The notes beneath the pieces are model-generated. The model had not been told where the DNA came from and did no database searches. It was given only the letters and a program-made list of their open reading frames with translations. This document shows positions 13,501 to 25,500 of a DNA stretch of 64,000 bases, piece by piece. This DNA is from Lineus longissimus (Eukaryota; Nemertea; Pilidiophora; Heteronemertea; Lineidae). Position numbers and translations under genes: made by a program. Within the stretch, counting starts at the first letter, position 1; each line of letters begins with the position of its first letter. Where the stretch lies: the NCBI RefSeq assembly GCF_910592395.1, contig NC_088314.1, positions 18,201,998 to 18,265,997 of the forward strand. The letters are read 5' to 3'.

Positions 13501-16500
13501 TTATTCCTTAACTTCTTGCCCGATTGCCACCAATTTGATATCATGGGTACATCTAACCACCATACAGTATATGTCACACAGGTTTTTAATTTGACCTTCT
13601 TGTCAAGGTCACAGAGGTCAAATGACGTAAATTGGCCGTCAGGCCGTAACTATAAGGGCCGTTTAGACGACGCGAAAAAATCCGGATGCGTCCCGAATCC
13701 GGATTAATTTTTCGTCGTGTAAACGCAAAAAGATCCGGATCAATGTGGTTGCATCCGGACTAAAAAGGTACCATCGCCTTGGGTGGTTTTAATCCGGATT
13801 CATCCAGATTCGATCCGAATGCGGTCTTTTCGCCTGTCGTCTAAACGGCCCTTATGGCACGTTTCTTAACTGCAATGACTATTGATCACAAATTAAGTAC
13901 ACATGTACCCCTTGGTCAGGTGATCTCAGGTACCGAAGTTTGGTGCGATCTGATTTGCCGTTTGGCCTCCAGGGAGGGGGCCAAATCCTAAATTCTTCAA
14001 AATGCCATTATTCCTAGTAATGACTTGCCCGATTGGCACCAATTTTATATCATAGGTACATCTAATTCTAACAACCATTCAATGTGTCACCCGGGTCTTC
14101 TTTGATTTGACCTACTTTTCAAGGTCACAGAGGTCGAATGTACTGTAAATTGGCCATTTTGGGGAAATTGTAATTGCTTGGACCTACATCAAACCTAACA
14201 CTACATGACACAAGACCATGCTCTTTATCCATCTTTCCTCCACATGAGGTGAGCACAATGGCCCTGGCCATTTCATTAGAGTGATACTCTGCTCAGGCCT
14301 AAGGTGTGTCTTTTGGTGTTCTTTCCCAGGTAAATTATAAAACGCGAGACCAGCCCCACCCGTTGAGGTCGCGAGTGCAGCAGGAGACGGTGATTGAACC
14401 AGAACCGGCGCCGGTTCATAAAGCGGCACCAGCACCGAAGGTATGCCAACCGGTACAGCGTAATTCTGTTGCGGGTTACGAGCACCTGTAAACACGACAA
14501 ATCAAGATCGCATTCCTGGACCCAAATCGTTGCCATATTTACTCTTGGACAGTCACTGTCTTGGCTGATTAACCTGTCGAAGCTGAAAATGTGAAATTTT
14601 TCGGCAAAACTCAGAAAATGTGTTCGATTTGAGATATCAGGTCATGCTAAATTCGATTTCTAGCTGTTCTATGAAACACCGTGCAAAGGAGTGATTTAAA
14701 TCGCGACAACCTGCAATACATCATAATCACTGGTTTGTCTTTGTTGGCATGTTGCTGTCATCACAATAGTTTTCACTAATGTCAGGCACCATCGCAAACA
14801 AGCAAGTTTTGTTGCATGCAATCTTGTTTTCTGGGCACTTTTACACTTTTTACAGCCAATAATAATTCCTTGTAGTATTGAACAGTTCAGGATGGGTATT
14901 AAAATGTATTTTACAATGTATTGCAATTTTCAAGTGATTCTTGATGATTTTTCTTATGCTGTGTTTTCGATTTCAAAGCTGCCAAAACGGCCACAAGTTG
15001 TCCAACAACGCAAACCGCCTGGCTACACCACTAAGACACGTGATGAAAAAACTGGGAAGGACACATCGTCTAAGGCAGCAGGTGCTGTGACCTTGACCCA
15101 GGAAGAGTTGGCGGCGATTCTGACATCCCTCGGAAAGGTCTCTAAGGACCACCCTCTTCGGATCAGCATTGGTGAGTTCTGTTTTTTCCAAGGAATTAAC
15201 ACCGCATTGGCTGGCCTCTGTACTAGCTAAAAGACCAGGATGGGGGAGCCAAAATATATGCCTAAACCTAAGGTGCTTAGGGCTAAGGCTTGGGGCAGAA
15301 TTTGAGCTCCACGGGACTGTCTCGATTTCAAAGCAGACACCCAACAGTGCGGTGTCAATTTCAGTTCTATCTCACCTAAAAATAGGTTCTGTGTTGCCAC
15401 CTGGCCGATGATAGTCTGTCGATTTCAGAGGATTTTTGGCAGTTGTTGCATGTCTGTTCTGTTAGCTGTTGTTACCTTCCCAAAGTCACTCTTATTTTGA
15501 AGGAAAAACCTATTGGAAAGTTGTGTGTCTGCTGCATTTGTGAAACCTTTTTCAAAATCTAATTCTCAACTGACGAATGTATGTAATATCATGCCATGCA
15601 GTGCACAGTATTAATAGAGAATCAATGTTTGTCTGACCTCTTCTCAAAACTTGAATAATATCAACTGCACAGAAAACAAATTGATTATGTGTGTTTGGGT
15701 TCGACTTATTCATAGTTATAGCCCAGGCTTAGATCTAGTCTTGTTGTTCTTGCGATAATAATCTGTCTGTGTCTGAACGATTGGCGGTATTATCTCCTTG
15801 GCACTGCCTCAAAAAGATTTGTTTAAACATCTTTAACTCTCTCTGTTCAGAAGACAAGTTGAACGGAAAAGGTAAGCAGAACATTAGCAGGAGAGCTATT
15901 TGTTTGTTTGCTTTTAGTATATGTTCTTGTTATTTTTGTGTTGACTACAATTTTCTTCATGCTGAATAATTTTAAAACAAGGCTTCCCAGAGTGAGGCAG
16001 AATCATGATGCAACGGGTAAAAGGTAAAAAAGGCTACAGGGAAAAGGTTGCGGTAAAAAAGGCTACAAGGAAATAAATAAATAAAAAAAGCAATGCAACC
16101 AGATGTTATGTGTTGTTGATCACCCAATACATGATGAATAAATCATGATAAAAGCATTTTCATTCTGCCTCCGAAATATTGTAACCAAAGCTTAGATTTG
16201 GCCCACGAACTATTGGTGGTCAAGTTGTTTTGTCCCAGGAACAAAGCAACTATAAAACTTTATGATTTGCACCTGTTGTTAATTTAGTCATACCCTTTCT
16301 TAGCCTTTAATCAGTTGTTAATTGGTGTTATTGTTAGGCTGTTTGATCCTGACATACCTTACCTGTAATTAGTCAGGTTAACGAGGTGTGTAACGACTTT
16401 GCTTATTAAAGTTTTCAAGGCTGACTGTTCTTGAAGGCAGGTTTTTTAAAGGGACTATATAGGCATTGACAAGTTATGCCATAGCCTGGCAAGTAAAAGT

Positions 16501-19500
16501 TAGCTTTTTAAAACGCCAGAGGTGGGCCCCTTCCAGCAAACTCATTTCAAATCTCCGCCAACCTGGTGCACAGGGCCTGTTCCGAAGCAGTGTGTTGGTC
16601 TTTTAAGTTAACTTTTTAACCAAATTTTACTCAACAGACAAAGAAACTAACCGAATTACGGTTGAAGAAGAAGAGAAAGCCAAACTGGAAAAGAAGAAGA
16701 AGAAAAAACAGAAAGAAAAAGAAGAAGAAGATGGAAGTGAAGTGGAAAACAAACCGAAGAAGAAGAAGAAGGGAAAGAAGAAGTCAGAGGAACCGGAGAG
16801 TATCTACAATCTGATTGGTGCTGCTGCTGACGATGATGATGATGATGATGATGGTGAGGGAGACGATGTCGATGTTGATAGTGCAGTAGAAGTGATGGGT
16901 GCTGATGATGGTGACGATGAAGTCGATGAAGAAGAAGATGAAGAAAAAGTGCAGAAGGTAATTTTAGCACATTTCAGATTTCCACCCAAGTGTCGATAGT
17001 GCATTTGGTCCCAAATTGGTAATTTCCATTGAATTAGACCTCTGTAATCAGGACACCTCTCAATTAAAGACAAGATTTGTCAGTCTCAATGGTGTCTTTA
17101 GTAGAGAGGTCCCACTGTACTTTGAAAAAGAATACCTGATGAATTTGAAAAAAAGTGTTTACAGTCATGGATGCCTATACTAAAACTGTGATGCTTCTGA
17201 CAATTCGGCAAAGTTGTGAAACTTTGCGCTTTCTGAGAAAAAGTAATTACAATTCCTGCACTTTCCTGACGTTCTCTTCGATATCATCCTCAGGTGAAGA
17301 AGAAGAAGAAAAAGCTTGTAGAAGCTGATTCTGGTGATGAAGAGGAAGAAGTAGAAGCTAAGGAAACAAAACAGAGGAAAAAGAAGAAAACAAAGAAAGC
17401 AGACGACACTGAAGAGGAAGACGAAGAACAAGAAAAGGAAACCAAGAAGAAGAAAAAAGAAAAGAAGAAGAAATCAAATGAAGAAACTGAGTAAGTTTTG
17501 TGGTGCTTTATTGACTACCAATTAAGGCTTTTCAATCAATGAGTAAGGTAAAAAGTAAACTTTTTATTCAAAAAAATGTCCACAAGAGAAGTCAGTCAGG
17601 CAGAGGATTTAGTTCGAAAACTTTTCAATAGATGGCAGACCTTGTTTTTCACAGCACATCCCTGTCAGGTGTTGATTTGAATGGGGACACAGATTAGTTA
17701 TTCATACCTATTAAATATACATACACTACGCATTGCATTGAATAGCCTTGGACAATAGCAACAGTGGAATGTTGCAGGGATACACAGTAACAGTGTGTGT
17801 CCATGTTGCGGACCATTTGGATGTAAAATTGACCTGGCTGACGTCAGCTGCAGTTTTACAATGAAGGAAATACGCTCGAGCGGAAGTTTTCTACGGATGC
17901 CCGAGTATCATTTTCAGCAGTCTAGGCCTAGGGTACCAAAGCTTAAGTGAGTCAAGTTCTTAGGGTCAGCACTCAGCCCTGAGTAGAGTCGTCCCTGTAC
18001 ATCTGCATTTTGGCCCTGTCTACGCTGGGTGACACCATTTGGCCATAACTCTTGTCGCAGACTTCATGCGGTGGGTGGTCCTGTAGTATGAGGCTTCTTG
18101 TCATCGGTTCGGTGTTGCTGGAGCATTGGTAGGTGTCTCCTTTGCAGTTCTTGTGGGATAACTTATCCTCAACTTAATTCCTTCTCTGTCAATCTTTCCC
18201 AATAGCATCCCGCGAAGTTACTATTTATAGCTCACAAGGTCATTTGCATAAGATATTGATGACGTTTTAGTCACGTGACAGTCGGACATCGACACTTATT
18301 TCTACGCATTTCAGCTTATTTCAAAGTCAATTATCTTTGACCCTGCATTGTTTTTAGCATGAATGATACCATAGAGTCAGAGAGAGAAATATTCAGAACA
18401 ATTATGTAGTATTTCCAACACTCGGACGAATCTAACTGCCCTAGTTAGAAAGCCTGAATCCATTACGAAACCGCATGTTTGTCGGACATTGCCTGTAAAT
18501 CAGCGATGGGGAAATAGAGGGCAGCAGCTGCAGTGACGTCATCTTTGCGGAATGCTATTGAAATTGTCTGTTTCAAATTTTCCAAAGAGAAGGGGGCAGG
18601 TTTCAGGCCAAGATCAATGTATACTTGCCATTTTCAGGCTTGTAGGTTCAAGAAGTGGATGAATCATTGTACTACCAACAACAACTTTTGATCAAGAATT
18701 TTTAGTGGGGAAAACATTTCTGGTTATTTTCTGCTCGTATTTTCAGCCTGAAGCTTGAGGAATTGGATGCATCGACGCCAAGAAGTCAGTCAAAACCCGA
18801 GGAGCAGAAAAGTCTGCAGTTCTTGTCGATATCGGAAAAGAAACGTCTTCAGTGGGAGAAGGAGAGAGGTAGGTTTGCAAATTCAGACATTTCTTTAAAA
18901 TTTCCTAAAATAGATAATAAATAAACGTCAAGCCCTCTCACCACTACTGTAAATCTGAATATGTTTGCGTCTACACTCAAAAAGTTGGCAAATGTGCTCA
19001 TTTTCAATCCGCAGTTTAAAAAGTACCACATTTGCTGCAAAAATGAAATGGCCTCTGCTTTAGGTTTGAATTTTTGGACGTTTAAAGATTGCTTTTGCCT
19101 TCCGAATTGCAAAAATAAGATGGTCATGCACGTTACCTGATCAACAGCAGTCCTTTGATCTCCCTTCATTTCATAAATTTATAACCTCTGCAATATTTTC
19201 TGCTCTTCAGCCGAGCTGAAGGCTGACTTCAATCCGTGGGGTAGACCAGGGGCCGGAGCTCCCATCAAGGACTCCACCGGGGAGCTGTTGGCCGACTACA
19301 ACCAGAGGAAGGTAAGAAACTCAATATTCGTGATCCGTTTATATCGGCAGTTGTACACTTCGCTAAAAGATAAATAGGTGTAGATAGGGTATAATTTTGA
19401 TAGTTTCTAGGCCCGTTTTTGCTACAGTAGACAGGCCTGAACCTAGGATCTTCCTATTTCTGGTAAGGGTTGACCATAGGTAACTTTTAACTGCGACCCA

Positions 19501-22500
19501 CCCCCAAAGAAGGATCACCAGAGCATCCTCTGGGTTTAATCTGCTAGAAGCAAGAAGGACAAAAACTAGGTATGGTGAGCGCCGTTTTTCCAGCTGCGGG
19601 CCGTGCCTATGGAATAAACTGCCACCAGCCCTCAGGGCAGAGACAAGCATTGAACAGTTCAAGAGTCAGTTAAAAACGCTACTTTTCGACAAGTGGCGAG
19701 GGGCGCTTTGAGCATGGTTTAACCGCGGAAAGGCGCAATACAAATGACATCTATTATTATTATTATTATAGGTACCACCATTTTGGTTGGAAGTCGAAAT
19801 CCTTTAGAAAGTTATTAGAACTTCTTCAAAATTTTAATTTTGATTTTAAAAATGTATGCCTATTTAGAGTCGGGAGGCTCTGGAAAACAAAGAACAGACT
19901 CCTGCCCTTGAATTTGGCATTCACTTCGAGTTCCAATTGCTTTAGGACTAAAAGTTCCTTGAGCCAAAATAGCGATACCTGTGGTCAACCCTTGACTAAC
20001 AGTGGCAGCTGCTTGTGGCACTTTCTTGTAAATTCTGTGGGTCTTGGTTCATTTCATCGCTTGATTTCATTGCCTTGTGATGTTGTGCATGTCCCTGATA
20101 GTGTTAGAAGTGGGAAAAATGCTTCTGTCCGGGTGCTACGCCTCTAAGTGACAAACAGCATCGTGGTAAAACCCTGTGGAGAACTCTGGGTGAAGCGTTC
20201 TTGCCTTGTGAATGTGTGGTTGTAAATAAAGTGGTGACTGCTTCCTGCATGTTGTGATCGTCTGCCGTGTCTCATCTACTTTAGGGGGACGAAACTGAAC
20301 GAGGGAGTCGCCAAAAGAAGGTAGGATTGGTGAGAAGCACTTACAATGAAATTCCTCTAGTTTCACCGTTCTAAGACCAGTTGTGAATATTCAATTCAAG
20401 CAGGGTCCGGTTGTTAGAAAGTATGTTAGCTTATAACATCATGCAGATATGTTGTTACATGTGCATTGATGTACATTAAACAACATGTCAGCAAGATGTT
20501 ATAAGCTAACATGCTTTCTAACAACTGCCCCCTGGGGCTAGGATGTTATGTATACACATGGTCATTTGATGCCATTTAACATTTTCAATTTGGAAAGACA
20601 ATGGTTTAACGACACCAGCTTGTCCGATGGTCATGGCGTCATGTTCTGGCTTGGCCTTTTTTTCGATTTTCCGGTAAATAATCAGCTGGTCTTAGTTTGG
20701 TGAAACTTGAGTATCTGCACTTCTTTCACTGTCCATGATCTACCTGTTCCCACCGAGGAACGTGACACAGAATTGAACGTGGTTTAAGGCTCAAAGAAGA
20801 TGTTTGAATGGTACAAGTGACGTTACACACCAATTGCTATGTTACACACCAATCATGACGTTACACACCTATCGCGACGTTACACACCAATTGTGACGTT
20901 ACAGACCAATGGTGACGTTACAGACCAATGGTGACGTTACAGACCAATGGTGACGTTGCACACCAATTGTGACGTCCTCACTGATTTCACAGAAACTTTT
21001 TCTGCTTTCGTCTTATAACTCTAATACGCAGAAACACTTTTGTATTTTTCATCAGAACTGTGCACACTCAGTCTAAATCTACGTCGGGGTGACTGGAAAT
21101 TAGTTTTGTTTGAGCTTTAAAGGCCACCATGTTCTTTCAGCTTTAATGTGTCTGTTTTCTTGTTGCTCTCCTTTCTGCTGTTATCACTTCTCTACCTTAC
21201 ATTTCATAATCTCTTTTTTGCAAAAAAAATTTGCACTGAACACTTCTTTCACGTATTGTCTGTGTTTTTGAACGAAATTCGGAGAGTGTTGATGGTTTTC
21301 ATCAAAACTTATTCTAGGTACAGTCAAAGCTTTGTTGTGAGAGCACCCTTTGGGTATTTAAAGCAAGTTCTGTTCTTATTCCCCATTCACCTCACTCTGG
21401 AGTGCAAATAGTGTCCTGATACAGGGGTCAAATTGAAGGGACCAATTCAGTATCGTAACCAATGCCCTAATATTGTCTGCATGTTCATCAGGCCATATCT
21501 AGCCAACTGATCTGCACCATACTTTTAAACAGGAGTGAGAAGGGGCCATTTAGTAAGAAGTTTCAACCATATGTTGAAACAATTCGGTAGCCTAAAGCCT
21601 CCTGTATGAATTTTCAGCAACAAGTCGTAGAAGAGCAGATGAGCCAGGCCAGTCCACGAGGCAAGAGGACAAACAGATCCTCCCCGCAGAACACAACACT
21701 CACAACGTCACCGTACGTCGACCAATCCAAGGTGCCGGCAGCAATGAGGAGCTCATTTGCCATCGGGGTAGGTCAATGATGGAGATTTTTTCAGAGTAGA
21801 GGTTCCAATTCTTAATCCGAGTGTAATGTAGACCTAAGACCCTTACACCTTGTCCTTGGTTAGTGAGTCAGAATCCCTTGCATTGCAAGCCAGACACACT
21901 TGGATTGTGAGCCGGACACATTTGGATTGTGAGCCGGACATCCTTGCATTGAGAGTCAGACACATTTGGATTGTGAGCTGGATACCCTTGGATTTTGAAC
22001 CAGACAAATTTGGATTGTGAGCCGGACAATTTTGGTCATTTGAGCCAGACCCTCGGGTTGTGAGCCTGACACACTTGGTTGTGTGAGCCAGACATACTAG
22101 GATTTAGAGTTGGACACCCTTAGATTGTGAGCCAGACATCCGAGCCATTTTAGTTTAATTTGTAATCATCTGTTCCAGGCTACGGTAGCTGATGGTGAAA
22201 AGTTTATGACCACAAAGGAAATGGAAAAGAAGCAGTGGCTGGAGGACTTAGGTAGGTCGTTGATGTGATTCCCTTGGAATTGGTTCTTAGCCTTCTGCTC
22301 TCCGAACATCGGCTCAAGTAGAACGATGTTTTGAATCCGCACTTACGCATCAGACGTCACCCCTAAATCGGGGGTGTCCACAGGCGTTTGAAGGAAAAAG
22401 CTGCGGGCCTTTGGAGTGCTAAAGAGTTAAGTAAATGCTAATGTTTTCATTTTGTTTCTTCCAGAGCGACAGATCGAGGAGAAGAAGATGCAGAAGGCCG

Positions 22501-25500
22501 GTGGGAAGGGCAAACCGGCAGACGCCGAGGATACATGGGCAGACAAGATGAGCAATTATAAATCTGCGGCGCTGCCGGAACAGGGCGACAGCGCCGTGCG
22601 GGCGAGCACTGCGCCCAAAGAGACCGTGGAGGAGAGCGATGTAGCCTTCCCGGCGCAATTATCGTAAGTCTTCTTCATCTTCTTCTTCAGCTCTGCACTT
22701 GGAGGGATTAGTCTCCAGGGAGTATTCCTCCTCTAAGGCGGGATGAGCGTTTTTACGTGCCCTTAAGTTTTCGGCGCCAATCCCGTGACTTCAGCCAGAG
22801 GTAGAGTCCTCGCAAGCTACTCATGTTTCTCACCTGGTAGGGTCTTTCGCTTGCCCTCGCATAGACACCAGATACAAGGAATTGGGCTTATTGGCCAAGT
22901 AACTCTTGACTTCAGCCAGAGGTAGAGTCCTCACAAGGACTCATGTTTCTCACTTGGTGGGGTCTTTCGCTTACCCTTGCATGGACACCAGATACAAGGA
23001 ATTGGGCTTATTGGCCAAGTGACTCTTGACTTCAGCCAGAGGTAGAGTCCACGCAAGCTACTCAGGTTTCTCACTTAGTGGGGTCTTTCGCTTGCCCTCG
23101 CATAGACACCAGATACAAGGAACCAAGTATGTGTAAAAAGCTCTTTTTATGATGAGGTTTTGCTTTTATTGATATCGTTATTACTGTTGTTATGATTCAG
23201 TTTCATCGTCATTGTTTCGTCTTTTAGAACATTCATTCGTGGCCAGAACACGTTAATCGACCCGGCCACCATGCAGGAGCTCGCCGATAAACGCCGGCGC
23301 CATCTTGAGCACCAGCAAGCGATCCAGGACCAGGTGGAGGAGCGTCAGCGGTTGAAACGCGAGGAGCGTGAACGCAAGATTCGGGAAGAGCAGGAGGAGG
23401 AGCGCAAACTGCAGGCACAGCGCGACAATTTACAACGTCAGTTCGAGATGGAACAGTTAAAACAGAAGAAAAAAGAGGTCAGTGTTGTTTTGACTCGATG
23501 TGATCTGGACCAGATCTCACTCATTTGTTTTCTCTGGCCAGACAGCTCAGGTGCGGATCCAAGGGGGGGGGCGCACATGGCGCATACCCCCCCTCCCTGA
23601 TTCATGAAAATCTTTGAAATTGACCATGAAATTTTGGAACACAACAGGAATTTTGATGAGAAATGCAGTCCTCCCCTTGCTCCTAGATCTGCCCCTGAAG
23701 CTCCCGACCTGTATGCTTTCTGTGGCTGGAGAAAAATTAACTCGGTGTCTTGGATCACACACTCCAATAGTATTCTTGCTCCATTTCACAATGTAACTGC
23801 ATTTCAGCAGTCAAAGACAATAAAAAGTAGATTTGTCTTCTGGTACTGACCGGTGTGTGCTATTTTCAGTATGATACGGACGTGCGCATCCAGAAGCTCA
23901 AGGAGGCCATGGACCAGGCTCAGCAGGAGGCCATGCAGGAGAAGCATCTCAAGAGGATCCAGCATCTAAAGGACCACGGCCACGACATCTCACAACTCCA
24001 TAAAAGTTTCGAAGGTGAGTTAAGCAAATTTATTTCAGGCAGGTGGGGGGGGGGGGTAAACTCTCTTTTTCGGAGTCACATTAAAGGAAGTTCTGTAATA
24101 GTTTCAACAGTTACAAAGTTTTAGGTTTTGGGCCCAGTTCTTTGCTTCAAAGAAAAACTCTTTGTTTTTTTTCGAGTTCCGGCTGAGCGAAATATTAGGA
24201 TACTATGCTAAGGATTTTCAATCAACACCACAATTGGCAGAAAAGTTGGGGGAAAATTTCCCAATTTAGTATACGGTAATAGGCTTGTATGTGAACTGTG
24301 TTCAATTTCGTTGGCCCAAATTTTGGCCCGATGCGAATGACATGTAAACATGAGCAAAATTAGTTATCAAATTTTGCAGTGATTGCCTCATTCTTTCATG
24401 GGTTCTCCTTTTCTCAGCCAAATACACCCCACGAGCACCAACGACGATACCTGATTCCACGATCGTCCCCGGTCTGGACATCACCCCAAGGCAGACCGAA
24501 CTTCCCCAGGAAACCGACCTGACGAAGTTCCGGCATAATTCAGAGCCAGAGATATTCTCACACAGGAAAGAGTCTGGAGTGCAAACAGGTCAGAACTAAA
24601 TGCAGCTTGGCAGACTTTTTGCTTGGATTCTTCAGGAATTGTTGTGGTTGGTCGAATACTGTCGCCATTTTTGTAGGCCTGGTCAAATTGTTTGTTACAA
24701 GCTCAACTTGTTTGTGGGTGTCTCAGTTCAGCTCCTTACTACGAGACTCATGACCCAACGTTGGCCAGCTGGACACCTATGTACACCTCGATGGAAATAA
24801 GCCAGTGTGGTTAAGTGCCTTGGCCAAGCAAGGCACTCTATATGTTATGATACTGGTCGGCCATCTGATGAAAAACCACTCTCCAGTCGCTGACTTGACT
24901 GTAAATTCTGGCCTTAGTCAGTTCATACTCGAATTTCATTTCAAAAGAGATTTCCATCAAACGCCTGTTTTGTAAGTTTGCTTAGACTCGTTCTTTCTGC
25001 CTGTACCAGTCAGTGATAAATTTCCTGTACCTTCTTTTCTGATCTGTTTTAGATTTCAATGGTGCTGCTGATGTTGTAGAAAGAACGGCAGACACAACAA
25101 AAAACCGAGATAACAGTGCAGGTATTCAGTACAAGGGGCCGGTCAATGAACGACCCGCAGTAAATCGTGGAAACAAGGGTCGCGAGAAGAAGGTCCGGTT
25201 ACGGAGCGCGAACTCGGCACCGGCATCAAAGGATAAGATGGCGCCACCTGTTTCACAGGTACCCCCGAGGCCGCGTAAACCTGCACAGAAGCCAAGATGG
25301 AATCAACCAAAGGAGCAAAAGGCAAGACCCATGAAACAATCTGAGAAGGATCCCACGTATCAGCGCCGGAGACAGCAGTCGGAACAACGCCGATTGAAAC
25401 GAGAGCAGCAGTTGATAGCGATGCAAGAAGCTAATATGAATCGTATACCAGCGTCGGAACGAGGACGATCAAGGTCGCCCTCTGCTGGTAGATATGGTGA

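Noticed and set aside
16656-17073. Minus-strand Ser/His-rich frames
   Set aside because: Shadows of the Lys/Glu/Asp-rich CCDC66 exon 16638-16957.
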